A stretch of DNA of 58,325 nt from Methanobrevibacter sp. (GTDB taxonomy: Archaea > Methanobacteriota > Methanobacteria > Methanobacteriales > Methanobacteriaceae), in the NCBI RefSeq assembly GCF_030539665.1, contig NZ_JAUNXR010000003.1, positions 1-58,325 on the forward strand, written 5' to 3'. A program made the translations under genes and the position numbers. The notes under the pieces were generated by a model. It saw only the letters and a program-made list of their open reading frames with translations. It was not told the DNA's origin and did no database searches. This document shows positions 9,119 to 18,700 of the stretch, piece after piece. Each line of letters opens with the position of its first letter. The first letter of the stretch is position 1.

Positions 9119-9254
9119 TCGGTCAAAAAATCATGCTTATCCTGTCCGAAAATCTACTTTTTTTTAAACTTCTTTTGAAATTGCTTTAGATTAAAAATAT
9201 TTATATGGTTGATAAAATTGATTTTAAACTGTAAAATTGCTTTATTTAACAAAA

Positions 9255-9270
9255 AAAAGATTTATATTTC
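9255..9270 (+). promoter_or_regulatory. TATA box of Rpn copy 2
   Basis: AAAGATTTATATTTC occupies the same position relative to the start codon as in Rpn copy 1, leaving a predicted leader of about 16 nt with a GGTGATG ribosome site. Conservation of this element between the copies shows that the duplication included the promoter. Confidence 0.5.
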
Positions 9271-9305
9271 ATTAATCTAAAAATAAATGATTATGGTGAT
9301 GTTTA

Positions 9306-10172
9306 ATGAATGGTAAGTTAAATGGTTTGAAGATTCACGATAGTGCCTTCAAGTTCATGATAGATCTTGACCCTCAAGGTCTTCTGGACAGGTTTGGAAT
9401 TCCATACACATTCAAGGAGTTTCTAGCTACTGAAAACGTGCTGAAAATAGATTCACGCTACAGCATGGATTGCCTTATTCTGACAGAGGAAGGGATAATC
9501 ATAAATCTTGAGTTTCAAAGCTCATATCCAAACAAAGCAAAGCAGGAAGTTTTGCGTGTGTATGCAAGCCTTACGACAGTCAAATATGATGAAGACGTAT
9601 TCACATATGTACTTACGATCCACCCTGTTAAAAATGAAGAGAAGTGCAATAAGCTTCGTTCAAACATTTATCACAGGGTTTTCCAGAAAAGCTCCTTGAA
9701 TCTTGATGGAAAAGAATTGTTAAATAGCATAAACAACAAAATAAAAAACAACGGACATCTTACAAATAAGGACAAGCAAGACCTGATATTGATTCCTTAT
9801 TCCACTAGAGATGTTAAAGAATGTGCAGGATTAATAAAACAAGGAATGATTACTACCAATAAGATAAAAACAGATAGCAAACAGGAAGAAATTGAAAAAG
9901 GCCAAATGAAATATCTTCTGATGAGGCTCTGCGAAAGGTTGGTAAAGGACAATGAAAAATGCAAAGAAATAAAGGAGTTGGCTAAAATGGGAAACCCAAT
10001 ATTTGACGAATGGAAACAGGAAGGACTAGAAGAAGGCTTAGAAGAAGGAAGAGAAGAAGGAATAGAACAAGCAATAAGAAAATTAGCAACAAAACTGGAA
10101 AAACTAGGAATTGACAAGGAAATGTTGAAAAAGGCTCTTGAATTAACCGAAGAGCAAACCAATACAAATTAA
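9306..10172 (+). CDS. Rpn family PD-(D/E)XK nuclease (copy 2)
   Basis: The 288-aa paralogue of the gene at 5453-6331, on the opposite strand. It keeps the catalytic pattern (SRYSMDC, then LEFQSS) and the conserved LNGLKIHDSAFKFM opening. The two copies diverge mainly at the C-terminus, where this one has LEEGLEEGREEG repeats followed by a different helical tail (KLATKLEKLGIDKEML). Such tail exchange is common in Rpn proteins. Together the copies bracket the sialyltransferase-like and wzx genes, an arrangement that could invert or delete that segment by homologous recombination (inference). It converges on pseI with a 16-bp gap. Confidence 0.75.
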   Translation: MNGKLNGLKIHDSAFKFMIDLDPQGLLDRFGIPYTFKEFLATENVLKIDSRYSMDCLILTEEGIIINLEFQSSYPNKAKQEVLRVYASLTTVKYDEDVFTYVLTIHPVKNEEKCNKLRSNIYHRVFQKSSLNLDGKELLNSINNKIKNNGHLTNKDKQDLILIPYSTRDVKECAGLIKQGMITTNKIKTDSKQEEIEKGQMKYLLMRLCERLVKDNEKCKEIKELAKMGNPIFDEWKQEGLEEGLEEGREEGIEQAIRKLATKLEKLGIDKEMLKKALELTEEQTNTN

Positions 10173-10188
10173 AAATAAAATTAAAAAA

Positions 10189-11235
10189 TCAATTGATGAA
10201 CTCCAACTTGAAAGGAGTTCCTCTTTTTATATCTTCATTTACTTCTTTTCCCAGAATTTCGTTTAGGTATTTTGGATGAAGGCCGAACCCAGGCCTGATT
10301 GAACGAACGTTCTTTTCTGTTACTGTTTCTCCTTTTTTAATGTCTTCAACTGCAAAAAGAGATCTTGAAAATTCACGATTTATCTTTGCCTTTTCAGTCA
10401 GTTCGAAGCTAACTTTTCCCAATGCCTTTTCGATGTTTCTAATTGAATCTACCATTTCCTTGAATTCTTCAGGCTCCATTGAGAATTCGGCATCAGGACC
10501 TCCCATATTCCTATCCAAAATAAAGTGCTTTTCTATAATTTCAGCCCCTAATGCAACTGAGGCTATTGCCACTTCGCTGCCCAATGTGTGGTCAGACAAT
10601 CCAACCTCAACACCAAATTCATCCATTATTGCAGGAATCGTATTGAGGTTCATATCTTCAAAAGGGGCAGGATATGATGAGGTGCACTTAAGGATAGCTA
10701 TCTGGTCGTTTCCTGCATCGCGACATGTTTTTATGGCAAGCTCAATGTCTTCCCTTGAGGCTATTCCTGTGGAGATTATTATCGGCTTCCCCTTGCTTGC
10801 AACATATTCTATTAGTGGAATGTCAGTTATTTCAAAAGATGCAATTTTATAGGCTCCCATACCCATGTCTTCCATAAAGTCAACTGAAGTCTTATCGAAG
10901 GGTGAAGAAAATACAATCAAGCCTAAATTTTCTGCTATGTTTTTAAGTTCCTCTTGCCATTCCCAAGGCATGAATGCATCCTCGTATAGGTTGTACAATA
11001 CCTGGCCGTCCCAGATGGTTCCCTGCCTAATCTGGAAATACTCATTGTCGCAATCGATTGTTATTGTATCTGGAGTATAGGTCTGGAACTTGACAGCATC
11101 CGCTCCAGCATCAGCCATTGCCCTGATTGTATCTGCAGCAATGTTGAAATCATTCAGATGATTTGCAGAAAGCTCGGCAATTATAAAAACAGGATTACCT
11201 TCACCAATTCCTCTTCCATCAATTTGAAAACTCAT
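10189..11235 (-). CDS. pseI: Pseudaminic acid synthase
   Basis: Condenses 2,4-diacetamido-2,4,6-trideoxy-L-altrose with phosphoenolpyruvate to give pseudaminic acid. The 348-aa protein has an N-terminal NeuB-type TIM barrel (IAELSANHLNDF, VKFQTY, KIASFEITDIPL, SDHTLG, EKHF) and a C-terminal SAF/antifreeze-like domain from about residue 285. The segment YNLYEDAFMPWEW matches the LYxxAxTPWEW pattern of PseI rather than the NeuB sequence, which separates it from N-acetylneuraminate synthase. ATG at 11235 has TAGGAG upstream and follows the previous stop by one base; the longer open frame begins inside the preceding gene. Last gene of the pse operon. Confidence 0.88.
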   Translation of the reverse strand: MSFQIDGRGIGEGNPVFIIAELSANHLNDFNIAADTIRAMADAGADAVKFQTYTPDTITIDCDNEYFQIRQGTIWDGQVLYNLYEDAFMPWEWQEELKNIAENLGLIVFSSPFDKTSVDFMEDMGMGAYKIASFEITDIPLIEYVASKGKPIIISTGIASREDIELAIKTCRDAGNDQIAILKCTSSYPAPFEDMNLNTIPAIMDEFGVEVGLSDHTLGSEVAIASVALGAEIIEKHFILDRNMGGPDAEFSMEPEEFKEMVDSIRNIEKALGKVSFELTEKAKINREFSRSLFAVEDIKKGETVTEKNVRSIRPGFGLHPKYLNEILGKEVNEDIKRGTPFKLEFIN

Positions 11236-11236
11236 A

Positions 11237-12670
11237 CTATAAACTCCTAACATATTTCAATGCATCAAAACCCTTTACATTTTCAGTTCCTTCAAATTCA
11301 AATCCGCAACGTTCAAACAACGAAATTGAAGCCATGTTTTCCTTTTTTATATAAGCAACCATATTATCCAATCCAGCAAATCTAGAGGCCTCCAAAAGCA
11401 AAAACGGAGAGATGTTAAGTCCCCTGTATTTCTTATTCAGACTTATGCTGACTATTGCACCATCATCTTCCAAATCAAAGCGAACCTGACCTATCAGATC
11501 ATCCCCATATTCTGCCACGAGAAAAATAGTGTCTTCATCATCAATTATGTTTTCGAACCATTTCCTATGGTTTTCAAGAGGAATCTTTTCTGAGTTGAAT
11601 GAAGCATTTCTAACCTCGTCGTCATTTGCTATTTCGAATATCCTATAGCAGTCACCAACATCTGCTTTCCTTAGCTGTAAATTCTTTTTGTAGTAAGCTG
11701 ACAGGATTCTTTTAACCAATCTCCTAGCACCCTTACCATCAACGGCAGAATTTCCTTTTTCCCTTTTGGATTGCCTCATGCCATAATCATTCAATATATT
11801 CAATTTGCCTTTAATATTTTCAAGCAAATCATCGTCATCCCAGAAGCCTACAAACTCTATGAAACCCTGCTCCTGCCAGTTTTCAATGTTGTTTATCTGG
11901 TTATCGACTATTCCAATAGCTATTGTTGGAACACCAACCCTTGCAAGCTCATACAATGTCTGACCGCTTGATGAAATGGCCAGATCGCAAGATAGCATTA
12001 CGTCAAGCATTTCTGACGCATCGAGATTAAACAGAATTTCAGTGTTTGAGTCGGCAGCTTCCCTAATTTTTTCAACATTTTTAAAGCTGTTTCCAACAAT
12101 GACCTTCTTTTTCAAGTCCGAATCAAGCAATTCCAATATTTCGGGAGTCAGATTTCTGAAATCGTCTCCCCCCATAGTTATAAGAACTGTTTCAACTTCC
12201 CTGTTGATTTCAGAATTTTCAAATTCCTCAAATGGCTTTCTCAAGAGTATGAATTCGCTTCCAAGAAGGTCTTCCCTTCCCTCAATATCGGAATATCCAA
12301 TTCTGGAAGCAAGGATTGTTCCGTTTAGAAGAATGCCTTCCGGATACTCCAGACGGTTGTTGTCATCCAAATAGACACCTAATGAAACTTCGTCGGCTAT
12401 CCTATCATAAAATACCTTGTCTGCCAGATATGAATCGATTATGACTATATCATCTTCATCCAACATGTCAAATAGCCTGTCCTGATTGGCTATCCAGTCA
12501 AAATTTAAAAAATCGAAGTCTGTGATGAAGCCATCCACTGACTCGTCACCATTGACAATAAACATTGGAGATATCCCAAATTCCTTAAGGGAACTGTGGA
12601 TTGAACTGCATCTTGCAATGTGTCCAAATCCCCTGTTCTTGCCGCCTTCAGTTAATATTACAACATTCAT
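11237..12670 (-). CDS. PseG-PseH fusion: UDP-sugar hydrolase plus N-acetyltransferase
   Basis: A bifunctional 477-aa protein. Residues 1 to about 310 are a PseG-like GT-B fold hydrolase (EGGKNRGFGHIARC, with the catalytic-type GxGHxxR pattern; TMGGDD; AISSSGQTLYELA) that removes UDP from the bacillosamine-like intermediate. From about residue 330 a GNAT acetyltransferase follows (LQLRKADVGDCYRIFEIAND, then LNKKYRGLNISPFLL), corresponding to PseH, which N-acetylates C4. The two chemical steps are consecutive (acetylation first), so fusion makes sense; similar fusions occur in some bacteria. ATG at 12670 is one base after the pseF stop. No strong ribosome site is seen, so translation is probably coupled. 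Confidence 0.85.
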   Translation of the reverse strand: MNVVILTEGGKNRGFGHIARCSSIHSSLKEFGISPMFIVNGDESVDGFITDFDFLNFDWIANQDRLFDMLDEDDIVIIDSYLADKVFYDRIADEVSLGVYLDDNNRLEYPEGILLNGTILASRIGYSDIEGREDLLGSEFILLRKPFEEFENSEINREVETVLITMGGDDFRNLTPEILELLDSDLKKKVIVGNSFKNVEKIREAADSNTEILFNLDASEMLDVMLSCDLAISSSGQTLYELARVGVPTIAIGIVDNQINNIENWQEQGFIEFVGFWDDDDLLENIKGKLNILNDYGMRQSKREKGNSAVDGKGARRLVKRILSAYYKKNLQLRKADVGDCYRIFEIANDDEVRNASFNSEKIPLENHRKWFENIIDDEDTIFLVAEYGDDLIGQVRFDLEDDGAIVSISLNKKYRGLNISPFLLLEASRFAGLDNMVAYIKKENMASISLFERCGFEFEGTENVKGFDALKYVRSL

Positions 12671-12671
12671 T

Positions 12672-13505
12672 CTAATCAATATGTTTTTCAAGAAATTCTT
12701 TGGCCCTGTCCAAGTCCTGCCTGTCGCAAAGACTTATGACCTCTTCCAGTTCTTCATTCAGACTGTTGCAGACCTTTTTCTGAGCTATTTCGCTGTTGAT
12801 GTCCCTAAGATAAGGCTTCTCATCAAATAGGTTCAAGACGTCCTCCAAAAGGAAATAATTATCCGGGCAATATAGATTGTCATAGATTGTGCAAAGCAAG
12901 GCGTAGTCCTGTGGAGTGTCAAGGGTTATCCTTATGTCTGAATTGTCCTCATCAGATTGGATTCTGTTGATTTTGAAGTCATCCGGATGGGTCTTGTAAA
13001 TAAATGGAGTAACATGTTCTTTTTCAAATTTTTCAGACGCTTCCTCATATGCCCTCTTCAAAACATCGAAGTTTATAACTTCCGCATCGATTCCTCTTGG
13101 AAACGATTCAATAAGAGCATTAGAAGTATAGTCAGCTCCCAAATCCAAATGGCTTTTGACAATATCATCAATTACCGTATAGTCAGCACAGGGACAATCG
13201 CTGGTTATCCTTACAATGACATCCAAGTCATTTTCCACTGCAGCACCGTAAAACCTCTCAAGTACATTGGGAAGGCTCCCCCTATAATAAGGCACCTTTT
13301 CCATTCTGGCCACTTCAACTATCTCTGAGTCCTCATCCTCAGTGGTAGTAGCAACGATTACCTCATCAATCATTTCAGACCTTTTGACACGCCTGATTAC
13401 CTGCTGCAATACGCAGATGTCGCTATCGTAAGGCAAAGGCTTTAGAACCTTTTTCGGAAGTCTTGATGATGAACTTCTTGCCTGTATTATTGCACCAATC
13501 TTCAT
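12672..13505 (-). CDS. pseF: Pseudaminic acid cytidylyltransferase, SpsF type
   Basis: A 277-aa nucleotidyltransferase that should activate pseudaminic acid with CTP to CMP-pseudaminic acid. The start IGAIIQARSSSSRLPKKVL is the nucleotide-binding loop of the SpsF/CMP-KDO synthetase superfamily, and RITSDCPCAD supplies the metal-binding acid. It is of the SpsF subgroup (COG1861 type), longer than the Helicobacter/Campylobacter PseF, with a C-terminal extension of about 50 residues. The ATG follows the pseC stop with no gap (TAG|ATG). The role is assigned mainly from operon context, because SpsF-type enzymes serve several acidic sugars. Confidence 0.78.
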   Translation of the reverse strand: MKIGAIIQARSSSSRLPKKVLKPLPYDSDICVLQQVIRRVKRSEMIDEVIVATTTEDEDSEIVEVARMEKVPYYRGSLPNVLERFYGAAVENDLDVIVRITSDCPCADYTVIDDIVKSHLDLGADYTSNALIESFPRGIDAEVINFDVLKRAYEEASEKFEKEHVTPFIYKTHPDDFKINRIQSDEDNSDIRITLDTPQDYALLCTIYDNLYCPDNYFLLEDVLNLFDEKPYLRDINSEIAQKKVCNSLNEELEEVISLCDRQDLDRAKEFLEKHID

Positions 13506-14666
13506 CTAATCAAACTCGGAAATTACTTTATAAAGCTTCTCTTGAACGAATTCAAGGTCATCGTCTGTCAGGGTAGGATACATAGGAATGCTTAGCTCGC
13601 GAAGATAGAATTCCTCGTCAACAGGACAGCTGTCTTGAGGATACCCCAATTCCCGATAGTATGGTTGCCTGTAAACAGGAATGTAATGAATCTGAACACC
13701 AATTCCCTCTTCCCTTAATCTGGAAAATATCTCCCTTTTATTTTTGAGATACTTGTCCTTGAGAAGAATTGGATATAAATGATAGGCTGACTCTGCATTT
13801 GGAGTCTCTTCAATCACATCAAAGTATGGGTTGTCCTCGAACATCCCATCATACTTTTTAGCTATTTCCCTTCTTGAATTGACAAAGGAATCCAGTTTCT
13901 TGAGCTGGGAGATTCCTAAAGCGCATTGAATGTCGGTTATACGATAGTTGTATCCCAAATGCTGCATTTCATAATACCAGTCACCATCAGACTCGTTGAC
14001 CAGATTCTCCTTAGTAATACCATGGGATCTGAATAGCTGAAGCCTGTTGTAGTATTCCTCATCGTTTGTGACAATTATTCCTCCCTCACCAGTTGTAATA
14101 TGCTTGACTGGGTGGAATGAAAACATTGCCATTTCAGAATACTCCAATGAACCTATAGGTTTCCCATCGTACTTTGCCCCAAGAGCATGTGCAGCATCCT
14201 CAATTAGCTTAATGTCATTTTCTTCAGCAATCTCGGCAAAAGCCTTCATGTCACATGGATTTCCACTATAGTGAACAGGAGCTATGAATTTGGTCTTGTC
14301 AGTAATCTTATCTGCAACCTTCAAAGGATCCAGATTACCTGTTTCAGCCTGCACATCACCAAATACGGGTTTTGCACCTAGATACAATGCAGCATTTGAT
14401 GTTGCAACAAAAGTGTTTGGGGAAGTTATCATTTCATCCCCAGGATTTAAGCCTAAAGCAAAATAGGCACCATGCAATGCAGAAGTTCCTGAATTGAAAG
14501 CTACAGCATATTTGGCACCGCAATATTTAGCTATTCCCTCTTCAAACTCATTAATCTTAGGTCCCTGTGTGATAAAATCTGCATGGAGAACCTCTACAAC
14601 GGAATCAATGTCATCCTGATCCATTGTCTGCTTCCCATAAGGTAGAAATTTAGAAATAGAAATCAC
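13506..14666 (-). CDS. pseC: UDP-4-amino-4,6-dideoxy-AltNAc aminotransferase
   Basis: A DegT/DnrJ/EryC1-family PLP aminotransferase of up to 386 aa that aminates the 4-keto sugar made by PseB. Motifs seen: FNSGTSALHGAYFALGL (cofactor phosphate), EDAAHALGA, and the lysine in SFHPVKHITTGEGG that forms the Schiff base; the opening LPYGKQ...DIDSVVEVL is that of PseC. The start is unusual. The frame opens with a GTG immediately after the pseB TAG, but the perfect AGGTGAT ribosome site overlaps that GTG. A conventional start at correct spacing is absent; an ATT (14657) sits there instead. Either reinitiation at GTG or a rare AUU start is implied. Confidence 0.87.
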   Translation of the reverse strand: MISISKFLPYGKQTMDQDDIDSVVEVLHADFITQGPKINEFEEGIAKYCGAKYAVAFNSGTSALHGAYFALGLNPGDEMITSPNTFVATSNAALYLGAKPVFGDVQAETGNLDPLKVADKITDKTKFIAPVHYSGNPCDMKAFAEIAEENDIKLIEDAAHALGAKYDGKPIGSLEYSEMAMFSFHPVKHITTGEGGIIVTNDEEYYNRLQLFRSHGITKENLVNESDGDWYYEMQHLGYNYRITDIQCALGISQLKKLDSFVNSRREIAKKYDGMFEDNPYFDVIEETPNAESAYHLYPILLKDKYLKNKREIFSRLREEGIGVQIHYIPVYRQPYYRELGYPQDSCPVDEEFYLRELSIPMYPTLTDDDLEFVQEKLYKVISEFD

Positions 14667-15662
14667 CTAATAAACTATATCAATATTTTCCAGAGCTTCC
14701 CTAATCTCTTCCACGGTTAGCCATTCAGGATTGTTGTCTGATGAGTAGGAGAATCTGTCCTCTACCTTCTTGCCTCCATCCTTGATGTCCCAATTGTCCC
14801 ACCAGTTAAGCTCAGGATAGATTATGTAGTAATCATCATATTCGTATGCTGAACGGGAATCCTCTTCAGTAATCATCACCTCATGAAGCTTTTCACCAGG
14901 CCTTATTCCAACATCTTCAAGCTCACATCCGGGAAGCATTGCTTCCGCAAGATCAGTGACCTTAAATGAAGGGCACTTATGGATAAAGAGTTCCCCTCCT
15001 TTTGCATCAGCAATTGCCTTGATTACCAAATCCACAGCCTCATCCAATGTAATCCAGAAACGAGTCATTCTCATGTCAGTGATTGGTAATTTGGTAACCC
15101 CTTCATCAATGAGAGTCTTGAAAAACGGAATTACAGACCCGCGACTTCCGGAGACGTTTCCATATCTAACAACTGAAAATGAGGTGTCCTTGGCCCCAAC
15201 ATATGCATTCGCAGCTATGAACAACTTATCGGAAACCATTTTGGTGGCTCCATAGAGATTTACGGGATTTACTGCCTTGTCTGTTGAAAGTGCAACAACC
15301 TTGTCAACACCCTTGTCAATAGCAACATCCACAATATTTCTAGCTCCGTCAATGTTGGTTTTTATTGCTTCCAAAGGGTTGTATTCAGCTGCAGGAACCT
15401 GTTTTAAAGCAGCCGCATGGACAATTATGTCCACATCATCACATGCCCTTGCAAATCTTTCCTTATCCCTAACATCACCAATGAAATATCTCATCTTGTC
15501 CTGATATTCTGCAAAAGCCCTTTGCATAAGATATTGCTTATATTCATCTCTTGAATAAATAATAACCTTTTTAGGATTGTACTGTTCCAAAACTCTTCTG
15601 GTGAACTTTTTACCAAAAGAACCAGTACCTCCTGTAATTAAAATAGTTTTATCGTCTAACAT
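14667..15662 (-). CDS. pseB: UDP-GlcNAc 4,6-dehydratase (inverting)
   Basis: First enzyme of the pseudaminic acid pathway: an extended SDR that removes water and epimerises C5 of UDP-GlcNAc to UDP-4-keto-6-deoxy-L-AltNAc. The 331-aa protein has the cofactor motif TGGTGSFGKKF near residue 10, the NADP-binding basic stretch IYSRDEYKQ, HAAALKQVPAAEYNP, and the active-site segment STDKAVNPVNLYGATK carrying D, K and the YxxxK pair of PseB/FlaA1. ATG at 15662 has GGAG seven bases upstream; the open frame begins with TTG at 15674. It heads a five-gene operon in which every junction is 0 or 1 nt, so expression of the pathway is tightly coupled. Confidence 0.9.
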   Translation of the reverse strand: MLDDKTILITGGTGSFGKKFTRRVLEQYNPKKVIIYSRDEYKQYLMQRAFAEYQDKMRYFIGDVRDKERFARACDDVDIIVHAAALKQVPAAEYNPLEAIKTNIDGARNIVDVAIDKGVDKVVALSTDKAVNPVNLYGATKMVSDKLFIAANAYVGAKDTSFSVVRYGNVSGSRGSVIPFFKTLIDEGVTKLPITDMRMTRFWITLDEAVDLVIKAIADAKGGELFIHKCPSFKVTDLAEAMLPGCELEDVGIRPGEKLHEVMITEEDSRSAYEYDDYYIIYPELNWWDNWDIKDGGKKVEDRFSYSSDNNPEWLTVEEIREALENIDIVY

Positions 15663-15756
15663 GCTAAACTCCAAATAAATTTAGTTATTTATAACTATCT
15701 TAATTATTTTATTTATAATATTGTATGAGAATTTGAAAAAAAAAGAAGAAATAAGA

Positions 15757-15775
15757 TTAGGAAAAACATTCCTAA
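15757..15775 (-). terminator. Terminator of the adhesin gene
   Basis: An inverted repeat TTAGGAA / TTCCTAA with a 5-base loop begins 17 bp past the adhesin stop. On the - strand it is followed by a T-rich tract with a run of nine or more T. It also separates the adhesin transcript from pseB. Confidence 0.6.
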
Positions 15776-15791
15776 CCTTTTTGAATGGATT

Positions 15792-18700
15792 TTAAGCTGT
15801 TACTTTAACAGTTGTTTGTGTTTGAGCACCATTTGGAGTTGTTATTGTTACTGCATAAGTACCTGGACATAAGTTGATAGGCAAACTGGCCAAACCGTCA
15901 GTATCGGTTATCTTATAGTAAGTTACGGTTTTTGTTGGGAATTTAATGGTAAATGATACCACCTGACCAGCTGCAGGTTTTCCCTGTTCATTAACAAGTT
16001 TTGCGGATACTGAACCCGGTTGGTTTGCAGGTTTTGAAACGCTTTCAGAAGTTATAACAGGTAAAACTTCAATATAGTTTTGAGCCACGTTTCCATCAAC
16101 ATCCGCAGATATTGTATATGTTCCTGCTACCAAATTGATGTCCAATGTTGCAACACCATTGTCGTCAGTGACAATATTGTATTTTGCAGGATTTTTCCAG
16201 CTGGAAGCGCCAAGAGTTATTGCTACTGTCTTGCCCGCTACAGCGTTGCCGTTCAAGTCCTTGACTGTCACATGATATTGAGTTCCGTTCTTATAGTATT
16301 TTACAACATCTGCACTTTCAAGCTTGTATGCTGCTTTTAAAACGTTGACCTGAGTTTTTACGGATTCGCCGTCAAATGAAGCCATAAATCCATAGCTGCC
16401 TATAGCCAAGTTAATAGGCAAGCTTGCAACACCGTCTTCATCGGTGACTATGTTGTATGTTGCAGATTTGGTCCATTTAGGACTGGAAATGGTTAAAGCT
16501 ACAGTCTTTCCAGCTGTAGGATTGCCGTCTGCATCAAGAACAGTCACATTGTAGCTGGTTCCGTCCTTGAAAGTCATGTCAATGTCTTCAGCAAACAATT
16601 CATAGGTCATTGGCAATACTGTGATGCTGTTTTTGACTTCCTGATCAGCCATTACTGCAGTGATGCTGTAATCTCCAGGAGCCAGATTAATGGCCAAAGT
16701 AGCGACACCATCTTCACCTGAAACAATGCTGTATTTAAGGTCCTTGAATGATTTACCGTTAAGGTAAACATCTACAACCTTGCCAGATGCAGGATTTCCA
16801 TTTTCATACAAAACCTTTACATTGTATTGTGTGCCGTTTTTGTAATATTTCACAACATCTTGTGATTCTAGATAGCATGAAGGCTCAATAACTTCAAATT
16901 CTGTAGAATTTTGAGAACCTAAATAGTTTTCATTACCCTCAAATGTTGCATCAACTGCATAGTTGCCAATTTCCAAGCCCTCAATTGGAAGGGTTCCTTT
17001 TCCATCAGTTACATCCACTTCATAAGCATCCCCATTTACAGAAACGAAAACCTTTCCGCTTAAAGGAGTGCCGTCAATTGAATTCAAGGTCACATTTACA
17101 ATAGCTGCGTTGCCTAAAATGATGTTGCCAACAGAAACGGAAACAGTACTATTAGCCTTAGCTACAGCAAATGAAGTTGTATTGGAAGACGGATTGTAAT
17201 TGTCATTTCCAGCAAAGGACACAACAACATCATAATTACCAGCATCCAAAGAAATAACCTCATCAATAACACCATTACCATCAGCAACGGAGATTTCATA
17301 ATCTTTATCATTGATAGTTACAGTTACATTACCATCCAAGCCATTTCCAAGAGAAACAACACCAGAAACCCTATCACCAAAAGTAATATTATCAACAGAA
17401 ACGGAAACAGTACTATTAGCCTTGGTTACGGAGAACTGTGAATCTGCAGAGGAAGGAGCGTGGGTCTCATTGCCTTCGAATTTTGCTTCAACAGAATAAT
17501 CCCCTGCTTCAATGTCATCTATTGCATAATTGAAATTGCCGTTTTTATCGACGATTGCTTCATAAACCTTGTCTCCAACCTTAATGGAGATTGAAGATCC
17601 ATTTGAGATGTTGGTAGTTGATCCTGAAATGACTACAGAATTCCCATATGAAACATTAGCAATAGGATTTAATGTTACTGAAGTCTTTATGAAATTAGTA
17701 AAGCTGATTGAATCCTCTGCATCGGAATATCTTAAATTCCCATCGTATTTTGCAGTTACTTTGTAGATTCCAGTATTCAAAACACCTAAATCAAGTGAAA
17801 ACTTATCGTCTGTTACTGTAACGTTGCGTTCCTCACCATTAACAGTAACTGTAATGTTTGTTCCATTGGCAATGCTTGAAGTGTTTCCTTTAATGATTAT
17901 AGCTCTGCCGTCGTCAGTATAGTTTTCAATTGAATCAAGAACTATTTTGGTGTCTATCAATTCTATCAAAGCTGTTGTATTAGCTTCACATGCATACCAA
18001 TGCCCAGTGCTTGTAAGAGTTCCCTGTTCCGGAAAGGTCACTAAAATGTTGTGAAGTCCATATTCAACTTCATCTTTAGGTATTGTAATGTTACCACTGA
18101 ACTTACCAGGATTAAAATTATTTCCAGTAACCTTGATTGTTTCTGTGAAATTACCCATTGTAACTGTAACATAGGTATTGGAATTACCTGTTTTTACGCT
18201 ACCTGATATGAAAATCACGATATTTTCGTCATTATATTCAACAGAAACATCATCCAATGTCATTTCTGTAATGAAGTTTATGTTTTTATAAATTATAGTT
18301 GTTAAACTACTGGCAACACCCTTAGAATTGCTTGTAATATTTTTTATGGTAGCTGCAGGCCTAGTATAATAAATATCCCTGCCTTGTGACCCCATATTGT
18401 CTAAGAATAATGAATTCATAATTGTAGCAGTGGCACCAACAGTATAAATAGCTCCACCATAGTTTTTTGAACTGGAATTGATGAAAGTACATTTGTCCAC
18501 ATTCAATATGAACGGTTTTACACTGTATATAGCCCCACCAGGACTTACTGCATTGTTGACATCAAAAGTGGAATTGTTAATGTTTACGACATTTGAATAT
18601 CCTGCAGTTGCAGTGGATGAAATTTCAATTGCCCCACCGCTTTTGGTAGCATTGTTGTATTGGAATATGCAGTTGTTGATGGTTATTCCATTGTTTTCAC

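Noticed and set aside
10189-11235. N-acetylneuraminate synthase (NeuB)
   Set aside because: The LYxxAxxPWEW segment and the PseB/PseC/PseG-type partners indicate pseudaminic acid synthase instead.
16080-16340. Small + strand open frame within the adhesin
   Set aside because: It mirrors repeat modules of the adhesin and has no start signals.
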